Numbered from the stretch's first letter, positions 29,570-43,130 are shown. The stretch: DNA of 64,000 bases from Isochrysis galbana (GCA_018136815.1 CM030940.1:616443-680442); one strand, 5' to 3'. Translations and numbers: made by a program. Notes: generated by a model from the letters alone, not told the origin.

Positions 29570-29836
29570 GCGCCGCGAGGAGGGAGGGAGGGAGGGAGAG
29601 GACGCGAGCGAGAGAGGAGGAGAGGGAGGGAGAGGGAGCGAGAGAGAAGGGGGCGAAGAGCGGGAAGAGAGTAAGAGCGAAGGAGTGGGAGACAGAGGAG
29701 AGGGTGTGAGGAAAGTCGGGGACGGGGAGGGGGGGGAAGAGAGAGGGAGGGGGGAGAGAGCGAGAGAGGGAGGGAGGGGGGAGACAGGGAGAGAGAGGGA
29801 GGGAGGGAGGGAGGGAGGGAGACAGAGCGAGAGAAA
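29570..29836 (+). repeat. GA-rich purine tract upstream of UTP20
   Basis: About 265 bp of GAGGGAGG and GAGAGA units on the coding strand, ending 28 bp before the UTP20 ATG. Likely overlaps promoter or 5' leader. Confidence 0.85.
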
Positions 29837-29863
29837 TCGCACGTGTGTGCGTGCTGTGAGTCC

Positions 29864-32800
29864 ATGTCGAGCCCGAAGCAGCTCAACCCATCGTACCTCA
29901 AGCATGGCGGCCGCCATTCAGAAGGCAAGCGCTTCACCTTCCAGTCATTTGGGCAACGGATCGCCAGCCTAGATATTGATGTGCACCGGCGGCTCACGGC
30001 GGACGACATGGCGGAGTGGCGTGACGAGGCGGACGACGAGCGGCCGTTCGCCCTTCAAACCCTCGAACGATGGGAAGAGCTCAACCAAACCCGGCCATTC
30101 AAAACGTTCCGCAACGTGATGCAGCCACTACTGCTCTCCGTCCCGCTCATCCTTCGGCGAAAGGAGACCGTTTTTGAGACACTGAGCGAGCATTTATCGT
30201 CCGCGCCAGTCGACTCGCTCAAGCCGATGCTCGAGGTCGCCACCGCGCTCGCTGTCGACCTGCGGCAGGAGTACACGCCGCACTTCGGTCCTGTACTCCA
30301 CACGCTTGGCACCGTGCTCGGCAAGTCTGCTGCCGACGTGGGCGTCCTCGAGGATATCTTCACAACCATCGCATATCTCTTCAAATACCTCCTTCGGCAG
30401 TTGCTCGCTGATCTCCCTACCGCCTTCGGGCACTATACGCGACTTCTATCGCACGACAAGCAGCATGTGCGCGATTTTGCTGCAGAAACGTTCGCATACT
30501 TAATCCGCCGTGTGCCACGCGGAGCGCTGCCGCACGAGCTGCGCTCAACTCTGCTCCCTCACGTTGGTACCAGCGAGGCGCTCGACTCGGGCATCGCGTT
30601 GCTCCTTTTCCACGCAGTGAAGGGCCTGCCGCAGCGCTTCAACTCACGCGCCCCAGAGATTATCGAGGCACTGCTTGCCTCCCTCCGACCAGCAGGCTCG
30701 GGTGTGCAAAAACATGCTGATGCAAGCTGCGAACGCAGAGGGGTCGCGTCTGGAAGCTCCGATGGCATGAGCGGGGCTGAGGCGAGAGCGAGCTCCGTCT
30801 CGCGCAGCGCCCTGCTCGGCGTGCTGAGCGAGGGTCTGGGAATGATGGGTGAGCATACGCGAAAGGAGCACTGCGAACCTGTCTGGGCCAGCTTGCTCGC
30901 AGCTCTATCTGAAGGCTCTTCCGCACTGGTGGCAGCCTTGGGAGAAGACAGAGCTGTTGCCAGTGATCGTGGTACAGGAGGAGGGGAAGGTATCGCCCGG
31001 GTCCCGACGGAAGGCGTGGCAACTCACCGTTCGTCGACTCGCGCGAGCAACGCTGCCGCGCACATGGCGGCCCTATGTCGATTGATGCGAGAGTGGGTCA
31101 GTCGTCGTTTTGCGTCGCGCGTGCCGGTTGGGGGCCTTGCGCCGCTCATGCGAGCCCTCGCTCCATTGTTTGCAAGGCAGTGCCTGACCGCCACCGCATC
31201 GCGGCTGCGTCATCGAGCGAGGCACGCGATCTTGTGGGAAGCGCTGCAACTTGCCTCGACGATACTGGTCGCGGATACTAAGCGGGCTGAGGACGAGGCG
31301 AGCGCTGCGATTGCAGCAGGGGTCTTGCCGAGACACTCGGGCGCAGATGCGCTGCTTGCTATTGCGCAGGGCTTCCTTCCAATCGTACTCAGCGAGGAGT
31401 TCGTTGGGGAAGCCATGACTACCAATTCCGCGAGTACTGCCGGTGCCACTGCGCAAGATAACACTGAGCTTTGCCTGCTTCCCCTCCACTTCGGCGTTGC
31501 ACTCGTGCCGTGGCGCCACTTCGCCGCCGCCGCTCTCCCGCTAATTTTGACGCTATGTGCAGCCACGGCGCCTCAGCATCCCTCGGAAGTCATCAGCACA
31601 CTGTATGCGCTCACGACGGCAGCGCCTCCCCTACCGCCGCTCAACCTCCCATCACAGTGCCTACTTACCGCTATAGGCGCCATCGAGTCGGTCGCGGTGC
31701 CGACCTCGCCCGGGGAAGAGGATCTGAAAGCGGCCACCACGCAAATTTCGCACACACAAGGCAAGAGGGCCGAGGCTGCATCCACCGCTGCGACTGCTCA
31801 GGGAGCAGAGCGTGCGGTGGTAGTGGGCAGTGAGCGTGATGCCGAGGCAGCAGCGCGGGATGCATGGGCCGCAGCAATGGTTCTCCGTCGTGCCGCTCCA
31901 GAGTGTCTTTTTGGCCCACAGTCGTCTACAACCGCGAAGCGCGCTTCACGCAGCAAGGCTAGGCCTGATAGTTCAGCTACTTTCCCAGTCGCTGGCGCTG
32001 AGCGCTGCCTCTCGGCTCTTTTCCCTCTCACAGTTACACCGCCACCTCGCGGTGTAATCGCACTCCCTGAGAGCCAAAAGGCTGCTCTTGTCGCAGCTGC
32101 TCTCGATTCCATTGCGGTCATCTCGGCCACGGGCTCCGTCATCTGCGCGAGAGACCGGCGTGCCGCACGGAGTGCGCTGCATTTTATTTCATCCGAGTTG
32201 CGCAAAACCAAGAGTAAGGGTTGCTCCTCGCGAGTCGAATTCGGCGACGAAGCCACGGAGGGCGCCCCCTTGTCTACGGTTGTCGAAAGGCCTCTCACTC
32301 TCGCCTCTATCGCTAGCCTGGCGCTCGAAAGCACAGCGCGCCATTTGAACACCGTGAGCACTTCTGAGAGCGTCGGTGAGGTGGGAATAAACAACGACGG
32401 TCCTTCTGTGGCTTTACTGCGCGCGTGCGCGTCATCAATACCCAAGGCCGGTGCGGAATCCAAAGATGGGGCAACGCGGCCGGAGGATTGGGAGGCGAGT
32501 ATGGCTTCGGTCCAGAGCTTTTGGCCTCCACTCTTGCGTTGCTTGGCCCACGGGGCGACCGCCATACGTGGAGCAGCTCTAGAGCTCCTCGTTGCGCTCA
32601 ATGAGGGCGGCCGGCTTCCCGTTGTGGGTGAGGATGGTCTGCATGGCGCGGAAAGACTTGGTGGGCTTCGGAGCCAAGAGAATGCAACGGCTGGGTTAGT
32701 GAGCACGTCGAGCGAAACCGCCGATAACGCGCAACGCGAGGCCGTGCGGGAGATGCTCAGGCTGTGCCTCGCGCTGGAGGCCGCGCCACAGTCGCCCACC

Positions 32801-35800
32801 TCTCGCCAATTGGTGATCGATGCCGACGCCCTCGCACGCTTGGCTGGGTCCAATACATTGCCTCCCTCAGGAACGGCCATCGCGGCGCACTACGCTCTAG
32901 GCATGTACCGAATCAGATTTTCACGTGTCTGGTCGCATGTACCAGCTTTGGTACATGCACTCCTAGGCTCGTCCCGTAAGGCAAATCCGTCGTCCAGGTT
33001 GATGTGGACGCTCATAGTTGATGCCCTTTCTCGTTCACACGGTGTAGGAAGCGGGGTCGATGGGGTCTGTCCCGGCGAGTCGCGCGACTCGTCCTGGGAT
33101 AACTATGCGATCGACGGGATAGGGCACGACGCGGATTACGACCCAGTTGAGGAGCACAGTGGTCGTCACAGCCGCATGGCTGCCGTCCCTTACGCTGACC
33201 GGGAGCCGTCCGATGCGGAGGAATCGCCCAATCTCGGATCTTGCGTAGCTGGGGCCTGGCTAGCATGCACGGCCAAGGCGTCAGCTGAAACCGACCTCGG
33301 CCACTTGGCCTCCCAGCTGCTTCGTGCACTCTCAGCGCCGGGTACAGCACTCCTTCGCTTTGCGGTGAAGGACTCAGCCTCTCTCATGCCTTTGTGGAGA
33401 AGACTCGCTCAAACGCATTTGCGCACCGTTGCGGTTGACGTCAGCGACGCAGAAGATGACCCCAGTGGAAGCGACGAGGTCACAACGATGAGTAGTAGAG
33501 GTGGCGGCGTCTCACATGCTGCGGCTCCACCCAAGCGTCTCTTGTCCGATTGGCTGCGCTTTTTTGCGGCAGTTGAATCCCCTCGCTCCCTCGCCAGCGC
33601 TGAAGCCCTCTACTCAGACTGCTGTGGTCTCCTAGGGCATTCCCTGCCTTCAGTCCAGATTTTGGCTCTAGATTGTCTCTCAAGATGGGCTGAGCCCCCC
33701 ATCGTCAAGTATAGGAAGCAATTGATAGGGCTGATCGAGGGTAAAACCTTCCGAGAAACTCTGACTCTTTTCTCCGTGGATTCACAAAGCTCTACCCTCA
33801 CAAAGGATGAGCGCGCACTCCTCCTCCCGCTCCTATCACGCATCCTCTTCTCAAGACTCACACGGCGCATCGGTCGTGGGTCGTCAAAGAATGGAATGGC
33901 CTCAATGCGCGCTACTGTATTCGCGTTCTTTGGCGGATTTGAGGCGGGGGAGCTCAAGCCTCTTCTCGACTTGATGCTGGCGCCTATCAGAACCACTGTG
34001 GCCGCACGCTCCTCCTTGGCTTCTCAGGCGGGCACTCGCATGAAACGCCGAGATGACGTGGGCGTGGCCAAGGAGGGTCATATTCCGACCGCCATCGGTG
34101 AAGAAGGCTCGCGTGCAGCCGCTGCTCTATGCCAGGTGGAAGGTTCCACGCTGCTGGGTGTGCTTCGCTCTCTACACGAGGCGACGAGCCAGCTGGGCGT
34201 TTCCCTGATGCCCTACCTCGAGCAGCTTTTAAACACCACCAATCTCATACTGCGTTATGCTGCCAATCGGATTGCAGCATCCGATCCCGAGGAAGAGGCG
34301 TTGCTACCGCGGGCTGTCCAGATTGACCATGAGTCTCTCATGGGAGATTGGCCCTCGTCGGCGCTACCAGCGCATGTGGCTCGTGACCTCCGAGGATGGG
34401 CAGTGAAGTTGATGTGCAAGTTTGCATGCCTTTCCCCGCGAGGTCTGGCTGCCACTGCAGAGCACAGTCGGCTGTTACGCGCAGCGCTGCCCATCACCTT
34501 CGAATGCCTGACCCCGGTTCTTCTTCGTCTACACACGCACTATACGCAGTCACCCTCGGGCATTCTCTCCCTCTTATTACTGCTAACTCAAGACCGCCGC
34601 ACGCTGCCGTTTCTCAACCTCTCGCCGGAGCCCCCAATCCAGTGCGCCTTTAAGTGCATCTCGGCAACGGCAGTTGCTCCCGCCGTGATTGACGTGGTGC
34701 TCGGAATTGCCGAGGCTTTGCTTGCTCACGTGGACCACGCCAAGAGCGCAGCAAAACGTGCCTCTGCCGCCGCAGACTTTGCTGCCTCTATACAAATATC
34801 CTCCGAGGCCAACTACGTTGGCGACTGGGGCAGCTTGAGCAAGGACTTAGAAAGCAAGGGGTGGGATCCGCAGGAGGCGAGCGTCGTAGCTGCTCAAACA
34901 GCAGTTGAATCCGCCCGTGCAGCAGAAGCAGCCCAGATCGCCCAGGGGTTCATAGAAGCCGAGGTCTCCCTCCTGCTATCGCAGTTGCACGCTCGTCTTG
35001 TGAGCAAATTTGGAGAAGGAGTGGACCCAACCAAAGCACTAGCTGCCGCTGGTTCCGCCGACCAAGCGACGCGCGAGCTGCGTATCCTCTCAGCGCTTAT
35101 TGGCTATGTCTCTTCATCAGAGCAAGCAGACCACCTTGTGCAGCTTTTCCTGCCGTACTTGCGCCTGAAGTCGTCATCACGCGCAGAAAAGCTCAAGGCC
35201 GGGGTTTTAGATTTGCTCGCCGGCTTGCTTCCGCGCCTCCAAGCCCCCGAAGGCCACGCCAAATTCCTCGGTCTACAATTCGGTAATCTGCGTTCGCGTG
35301 AAAGCCGTGCAGCGCTTTGCCGTGTGTGGTCCTCGCTCGCGGAAGTGTTGGATGGGCGCGCCGCCGTCGCGGCAGCATGGGGCACAGTGGATTGCTCTAC
35401 GGCTTCCTCGGGCAATGCCGTGGAGTCCATGCATGGTCTCGTCCCACGCGGCGGGCTGCGCCAAGTGGCTACGGCACTCACTGAGCTCAACGCGTATTCG
35501 ACGAGCAACATCGACGACCTCGACTATGACCGCAGGATCAACGCCTATAATCAAGTCCCCGCGCTACTCACGGGCATCTCTAGAGAGTCGCTTGGGGTGT
35601 CGCCTGACAGTCGAGGAAGCCCCGTGGTCCAGCCGGAGTTCCCCTTGTTTCCCCCGGAGCTCGGCCCTGCTGCCACGATCCCGCTCTTATCACAATGTGT
35701 CCATGACCTTGAATTGGACGACATCGCTCTTCGACACTCGGCGTCGCACACTTTGGCGATAATTATCAGGCATGCAGTACTGCATGCAACACCCCAAAGC

Positions 35801-38800
35801 AACCGGCAAGGCAGGGAGGAGTGCGCAGCTGAAGGTGCACGCGAGGGAGACCGGAAAAGAGATGGCGGCGGCAAGTGCATGGATGTGGCCCATGCTCTCT
35901 CCGCGCCTAATGTCAAGCAACGCAAGAGGGAAGCGAAACGGAATGCCAGCGCCACGGACAGATCCACGAACACTCTATCGGGTTCCGGTTTGACTGATGA
36001 CTCACCGACACTGCCAAGTCAGAATGAGCATGCCTCTGAATGGCGCTCGCTCTTAGTCGATGTGCTGATGCCTGCCTTGCGCCGTGGCCTCCGGCTCCCT
36101 CCCGAGCGAGAGCTCGTGCGGGCAGAGATGATCCGCTTGCTATCTGTCACTCTCTTGGCCGACCCGACACTCGAGCCCCAGCTTGCTAGGCTCCTCAGTC
36201 CCAAAGACCCTGAGGCAGATTTCTTTGCCAATATCGTGCACATTCAACTCCCACGTCGCCAGCGTGCACTCGCACGACTCAGACAGAAGATTGAACAGGC
36301 ATTTGCTTGCCAGCGGCCCTTCGCCACTATCTTGCTCAGCTTGTGAGCTCGCGTGGCAACACTTCCCTCTCCTGCTACCCCGTTGGGCATCCCGGAGCGT
36401 CCAGTTTGACGAGAGCTCCCTTCGTTGTCGCAGGGTTTTTTCTCGGCCGGCACTCTTTCTAACTACCTCCTTCCGTTGCTCTCACACATTGCACTCAAGA
36501 ACACTGCCAAGGAGATCGACGTTGCCGAGGAGGCGGTGATGACGTTGCGCGCCCTTGCTGCTCAACTTCCCTGGCGCCCATACCACGAACTACTACAGGT
36601 TTGCGCGCGCCCACGGCGCTGGCCTGCCGATGTCGCTTTAGAATAGTGCCGCTCAGACGCTCTCACCGTGGTCCCCTCCCCTTGTCCTATGTTCGCCGCA
36701 GACGCTTATCCGCAAGTTGAAACGCGAGCCCAACTTGGAAAAGCGACTTGTTCGAGCGATGGTCGCCACCATTGAAGGATTCCACTTTGACTTGTCCGTT
36801 GCGGACGATGAAATGTCCGTATGTGTACCAGGCAAAGCGCAAGCAGCGGCACGAAACGATGTTACATCTGCCATAAGCACTGTTTCAGACACGGCAGCCA
36901 AGGCAGATGTGATAGATACGGAGGGTGCGGCGGAGGAAGCGATGGCTGATGAGGCGGAAGAGGATGTTGGCGCAGAGGGCGAAGTGCTGCTGGGGGCCGA
37001 GGATGCTGTAGCAGCGGCTGCCGCTGACACAGACGCGGCGGCAGCTGCGGCGGCTGAGAGTGACGAGCGCGCTGCGCGTGCACGCGCTACCGCCATACTG
37101 GGAACCGTGCGCAACCGGCTGCTCCCGCCTTTGTACGCACATATGCGTGACCCAAAGACGGAGGGGGCGCGCGTTGCCGTCGCCGTCGCCGTGCTAAAGT
37201 TGCTAAAACTCATGCCCCCGCGAGTGTTGGAGATGCAGCTCAAGCCTTTCTTGATGCGGCTTGTGTCGACTCTCTCGTCACGGGACAAGGCCGTGCGAGC
37301 TAAAGGTAGAGAGGCTCTGGGATTGGTGACGATAGAGCTGGGAGCTGGGCATTTCCGTGCCGTCCTCCATGAGCTTGAGACGAGTCTCAAGCGCGGCTAT
37401 CAACTGCAGGTAAGCTCGTTCACTAGGGCCCACCACTAGGGATCATCACCCATGCGTGCTAGCCTAGGGACGGGCCGTGCAGCCTTCATCGCCACCCCGC
37501 TTACACTTGTGGTTTGATTGCGCCCGGGCGTGACCCGCAGGTACTCGGCTACACGATTCATTATCTCCTTGCCAAGCTCGTCCCAACGCTACCCGCCGGA
37601 GGACTAGACGGCTGTGCTCCCTTGCTCGTGCGCCTCCTCCTAGCCGATGTCTTTGGCGAGGCCGCCGAGAAGAAGGAGGTGGATGCGATCGCCAACTCCA
37701 TGGCGGAGGCGCGATCGACTATGTCCTATTCGTCGTTTGAGCTACTGTCCTCAAATATTAGCTTCGTACCCACAATCAATGAGTTGGTTCCCCCTATCCA
37801 CCGCGCGGCGGCCGACGCCGGTGGCCAGCATTCGCTAAAAGTGGCGAACAAGGCGCGCGAGCTCTTCAGGCGATGCGCGCAAGGCCTCGCCACCAATCCT
37901 ACTATCGCTCTCCAGCCTCTATGCGTGTACTCCAGTGGCCTCCTCACCTCCCACCTCCCCCCTAAACCGGAGGGGGCAGGCCCTAAACTAGGGCAAGACA
38001 GTTTCCCGGCACCTGTGCCGGCCGCCAAGCGCCAACGACACGCAGCGCCTGTTGATTCGGTGCTTCGGCCTGCCGTGGAGGAGGGCGTCACCTCGGGCGG
38101 CGGCAGTGGGCCTCTCTCACAGGAGCTGCTAGCCTTTGCGTTGACCCTCTTGCTTGGTGCCTTGCGTCGGGCGCGCATCGACGCGCAGAACGCGGCGGTG
38201 CTGGCGCTCCTCGAACCTTTCCCGCCTTTGCTTCAGCGTGCCATGCGGTGCGACGATGACGCTGTGGTATCACTAGCACTCCGTTCACTCGGCGCTATGC
38301 TCCACCTGCCCATCTCCTCTCTTCCCGCACACGCTACTATCCTCCTCGATCGGACGATGAACCTCCTCAAACGCTGTGCCAACTTTAAGCCCATTTCGGA
38401 TCTAGCTGCCGTCTGTGTCAAGGTGGTCACCGCACTCATCCGAAACCCACCGCGCCAGAAGCCTAACGGGACTTCGCGACTGCAAAGTGCTACTGATGAT
38501 CCTTCTGCTAATGATGACCCGACTGTCGAGGCGGACGATGACAATGAAGTGCTCGAAATGGCGGACTCGACGGAAATTGTCGTTCAGCCCAACTTGGGCG
38601 GCGGTGGTGCACGGCTGAGCGAGGCACAGCTGCGTTGGTTACTTGGTTTTGTCACTGTGCACCTCGACGACATCGGAATCCAGTCCTCGCTTTTTGGCCT
38701 TCTTCGTGCTATCCTCAGCCGTAAGTTCGTGGTGGCGGAGCTGTACGACATGATGCTCACTATCGGAGATCTTGTCTTGCAAGCAGACTCCGAGGGTACG

Positions 38801-40585
38801 CGTTCCGCCTGCTCGACGCTCTTCCTAGTCTTCCTACTCAATTATCCATTGGGCCCAAAGCGTCTGCAGCAGCAGCTCGATTTCCTCACTCTCAACCTAA
38901 GCTATGAAGTCGCGCAGGGCCGAGTGTCGCTTTTGGCGTTGGTGCGGCAGATCGCCGCCAAGTTGCCGCTTCCGCTACTTTTCGAGCAATTGGACCGGCT
39001 GCTCCTCCCGCTCGTGACGCGCCTAGTGAACGAGACGGAGAGGCAGTGCGTGGCTAGTGTGAACGCGGCGGTCGAGACCTTGCTTGCACGGACGTGCGGG
39101 CTAGCGGGTGGGCCACAAGCGTCGGGTGCGCGCGAGCGCGTGCTCACTCTGCTCCGAGCGTGGTTTGGAGACGCGCGGCGCAAGCCGGCTCTCGGGCGTG
39201 CGGCTGCAAGGCTGGCGGGCCTTCTCGTTGACGCCATCGACGAGAACATCATTGCCACGCTCGCGCCTACGCTTCTGCCTCTCCTCGTGGGCGCTTGCGT
39301 TGCCGAGGTGGATTGCGCTGACGATGTCGGTACAGAAAAGACCAAGAAGAGCAAGGAGGGCGCAAGCGAGGGCCCCGATGGATCCTCGGCCATTACTGGA
39401 GATGAGAGCGATCTTGCAGTAGACTTGACGGTGTCAGCACTGCGCTGGCAGACAGCCTACTTCGCGCTCAAGGCGTTTGGCCGGCTCTGTGCAAAGCAAC
39501 GTCATCTTATTCTCACTGCTCCATGCGCACCTCTCTGGAAGTATGCGCGGCCACTTTTGTTGCATGAACACGCATGGGTGCGCCTGGCGATGAGTAGGGC
39601 CATAGGAGCTCTGCTAGCCGAAGTGAGTCCGGAACAGCTCGCCCGGTACGCAAGTGAGACGCCCAAGGTGCAAGAGAGCGGAAGAAACTCTAGGACATCC
39701 AAGGGCGTGCACGGTGCGGCTTTTGCCGGCGCGATGGCGGCGGCGGCGGTGGACGAGGCCGCCGTAGCCATTCTTGGCTCGCCTGGGATGCTCCTGCGTA
39801 TTGCCGACGCGTCAGTGGCACAGTTGCGCTCTCCTTTGTTGAGCGAGCCGGCAGCAGCCCAAACGCTACGCAACCTCTTGTGGATTGCTCTCGCCCTCGT
39901 GGCACACCCGGTCCTGGCGCCCTTGGCGATGGCTGACGAGCTGCGTGCGCGGCGGGGGCTCGCCGGTGACAGAGTCAGCGGGGATGACGGCGTGGAGGAG
40001 GACGGGGTTGAGGACGGGGATGAGAGCGGCGGCGAGCGCGAGGCTGAAGCGTTGAACGGTGGCGAGGTTGACGCACAACTGTGGCCGTTGGTCGCTCTTA
40101 GTTCGCGCCTCGCGCCCCTCACTCGGCGGCCGGGGCCCGTGCGTGGCGGCGCCGCTGTCCGATGGTTTGGTGCCCTCGCCTCGCAGCTCTCTCGCACACA
40201 GCTCGATACCCTTTTGGAGTCCATCCTGCCACCCATCATGCGCTCGGCCGAGGACTCATCGGGCAAGGTGGACCCATTAGTCAAATCTCAAGCGGCCGAG
40301 GTGCTGACCCTCATTCAACGTGCCGCCTCGCCTCCGACCTTTGTACGCGTCTACCAACGCGTGCATGATAGTCAAAAGGCCGCGCGCGTGGAGCGAAAGC
40401 GGCGTGCTGCGGTTGCGGCCGTTGCTGACCCGGAAGCGGCCGCGCGCCATCGCATCTCGCGCAACCTGGGCAAGAAGGCCGCAAAGGCTCGGAAACTCGA
40501 AAAGCTAAAGCGCAATCGCGACGGGGGTGGCTCTCTTGGTTTGGGGACGGGCAAGAAAAGGCGGCAAGTCGAAGCGAGGCGCTGA
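29864..40585 (+). CDS. UTP20: UTP20, small-subunit processome component
   Basis: UTP20 is a giant HEAT-repeat protein of the nucleolar SSU processome needed for 18S rRNA maturation. Exons: 29864-36298, 36434-36598, 36702-37409, 37541-40585; about 3450 residues, longer than the roughly 2500-2800 of yeast and human. The N-terminal FTFQSFGQRI and LNQTRPFKTFRNVMQPLL fit the family. GFFSAGTLSNYLLPLLSHIA and QVLGYTIHYLLAKLVPTLP read correctly only across the introns. ATG 29864 (MSSPKQLNP) is chosen because the frame upstream has only a GTG. Intron 1 appears to use a GC donor (CAG|GC at 36299), since the only nearby GT is out of phase; introns 2 and 3 are GT-AG. Extra length comes from low-complexity acidic/Ala inserts. 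The C-terminus is a basic coiled segment (GKKAAKARKLEKLKRNRDGG), probably nucleolar targeting. Confidence 0.9.
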
Positions 40586-40889
40586 GGATTTTCTCACGTA
40601 TATCCTTCGTGTCGCTCCGCTCGACCACGACGAACTGTCAAGGGGCTTCCAAGTTCCTGCATCTATTACTTGTGCTAGCTGTGGTTGGCTACTCGAAAAC
40701 AAAAAATTACGGAAGTGGTTGTGAGAACTCTGAACTCTGTGAGATATGTGAACCGACTCGAGAAAAAATTCTTGAAAAAGCCCGCTATGCTAGTTTAATT
40801 ACACCCTCCCCTGGGCTCTCGTGTCCATCGCCCTCGCCTCATCCACTCCCTCCTTCCCGCTCCCCCCCTCATTCCTTTACGACGAGACC
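40586..40889. other. Intergenic with the unfilled site of retroposon B
   Basis: On the minus strand, about 40840 to 40741 reads GATGGACACGAGAGCCCAGG and onward to ACTAGCATAGCGGGCTTTTT. It matches the two flanks of copy B (22672-22719 and 23479-23520) without the insert. Confidence 0.75.
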
Positions 40890-41955
40890 GGGTGGCCCTC
40901 AATCACCTTTGCACGACGTACGAACGAGGCTACAAGACCAAGGACGAAGAGGTCCTTAGCGCCATTGTAGCGCATCTCAACAAACTGGAGGGCGTGGCCC
41001 TCGAGCCGGCCCGTGGGAGATCCTCGTCACAGCGGATTGCGCTAACCAATTTCGCGAGAGATTCAAGGACGTAGAGGACTTTCGCACGGCGGGCATCCCA
41101 TGCCCGATTGCGCTCAAATACAAAACTCTCGACGAAAACTTCAACGAGCTTCCAAGAGCGTCCAACAAGGCGCTAGCCAGCGCATTCAAAGACGCCTCGG
41201 CGCACCTAGTGGTGCGCAATTACAAATTCGAGATGAAAAGCCTCATTAACATCAGCGCGCTCGCCAAAGCGGTCGAAAACCAAGGATTTTACCTTCTTCA
41301 AGGCAACCAAGAGCGCACCAAAATCCTCACCAAGGAGGGAGTCCTCGTAACCCAGGGCAAGAAAGAAGTGTACCATCTCTATGTGACCCCGAAACAAGGC
41401 TCGTTCGCCTCGTTCGACTTCCCGCGCCAACTCAAGCTCCTACTCACCGTCAACGGGGCCCCCTACCCCATCGAGTACGCGGTCCGGAATTGTCGGCGCG
41501 AGCTCAGAGGGGACATAAAAAACCTGAGCATTCACGCGGGGCCCAAAGGCTGCAAAGGATACAGCTTATACATAACAAGGGGTACGCCCAAGCGTTCCAC
41601 CCTCCCCCTCCCCTGCGCAGTTGTGTCTGCGAAGACGAACAGAAAGCTGCGCGCCTCGAACGCGAGGAACGTAAACGCACGGCGCCACCGAAGAAGACCA
41701 TCCAAGAGGCCATGAACCCCAATGCCCCGGAGTTATGCAAGCGCTTCCCCAACGGCAAATGCCCAATGAACATCATGGGCAAGGCGTGCAATCGTTCGCA
41801 CGACTATCCGGGACCATGGAAAGACGGCAAGTGCACGATTGATTGTGTGCGCGTTCCCGCGCGCGAGCGCCGGACCCCCCGGGAAACAACCCAAGGGCGG
41901 CTTTTGCGCCCTAGGCGCCGACTGCCGCTACATTCACAAGTACGCGCAACTCGCC
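40890..41955 (+). pseudogene. Non-LTR retrotransposon copy 3, broken
   Basis: Family domain in three successive frames (LSAIVAHLNKLEGVALEP; then FEMKSLINISALAKAVENQG to GKKEVYHLYVTPKQGSF; then CKRFPNGKCPMNIMGKACNR, a CCCH finger). At least two frameshifts or deletions. Cut at the 5' end and lost before the endonuclease. Confidence 0.8.
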
Positions 41956-41974
41956 CCACCCACTCGCCTCTGAG

Positions 41975-42514
41975 CTTGTTGCGGTGTCCTGGAATCTTGC
42001 GAACCACCCTGTCACCTGGAGCGAATTGGATGGGGGGAGAGTGAGTGCGTAGCGTGTCAGCGAGTGCGTCGGCTTGAGATTCTAAAGTTGCATCATAAGC
42101 CGCGGCCCACGCCGCCTTTAAACGACAATGCATTTTCCAAGCGTACGAGCGAATTTCCTGAGGTAACTCGGGAGGTGGACCATTGTCAGGTGGATCAGAA
42201 AGCTGGGCAGGCAAGCGAAGCTCACGGCCGTAGAGCAAGGCAGAAGGCAGCAGGCGACATGCGGGTAATGCGATTGGCTGAAGCGCGCATGCTCATTAAA
42301 AAGAACGGGAGATGATCGACCCAATGACCGCCGCCTTTATCGGTAGCGCGAGCCATGTTGATCAAGGTTTGTTGAGCTCGTTCCACCAGGCCCACGCTCT
42401 CGTGATGATGAGGTGTGCTCGGCCGCAAGTCGGTGCCGGTGCGCTCGAGGACGATCGAGGTGAGTTGGCTAGCGAGGTTGCTGCCGGAGTCCGAGCGAAG
42501 TTGCCTTGGTACGC
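41975..42514 (-). pseudogene. Chromovirus integrase fragment
   Basis: Minus strand reads VPRQLRSDSGSNLASQ, GLVERAQQTLINMARATDKG, HWVDHLPFFLMSMRASANR, then after a 1-nt frame change YGRELRLPAQLSDPPD and RKIPGHRNKL. It aligns with residues about 2205-2380 of the intact Pol. It is ended on the right by the inverted-repeat element at 42515. Dead. Confidence 0.85.
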
Positions 42515-43130
42515 CTGAGGGCAATGAGGAAGGGGCGAAGCCGGCGGCAGGCGCGGCGAGGGGGACCACTTCGGAGGTGCTGACGGGCTGAAGCCCGTCA
42601 GCAGAGGAAGGCGGGCAGGCGGGCTTGAGCGAGGGCGAGGACGGCGGCGAGAGCGACATCGAGCGAGCGGCGAGAGGCGAGGGCGAGTGTGAGGAGGGCT
42701 GTGATGCTGTGATGGCAGGGGCTCGCGAGGCGAGGAGGGATTGTAGGGTATGAGTGTTACGAGAGCGAGAGCGACGAGAGCGAGAGCGACGGATGACGAC
42801 TGACGACAGGACGACGGACAGAGACACCCAGGAAAACAGGAAAACACCCCGACTCTCGCCCCACGGACAGAGACACCCACATAACACATAACTCGACTGA
42901 AATTATCAAACCCAAACACTCCGATCAGACAACGACGGACGACGATCAAAGGGCGATCTGTCGGCGATCTTGTCTCTTGTCTGGAACGGGAATCGCACCA
43001 TAACGGAAACGAGGGGCAATCTTGCTACGCAGGATTCCAAGAGACCTACCGAATAAGTAAGACGAGAGAAGTGCGATGTGCCTAAGGGGGAGATACGAAG
43101 AGGTCGCAAATTAAACCTGATTGCCCTCAG
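42515..43130. mobile_element. Short element with CTGAGGGCAAT terminal inverted repeats
   Basis: 616 bp. The left end is CTGAGGGCAATGAGG; the right end, read on the other strand, is CTGAGGGCAATCAGG (14 of 15 match). An internal 10-bp-arm hairpin lies at 42580-42601. Inserted into the integrase fragment; a partial copy is at 15773. No protein, so a MITE-like element. No target duplication was evident. Confidence 0.65.
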
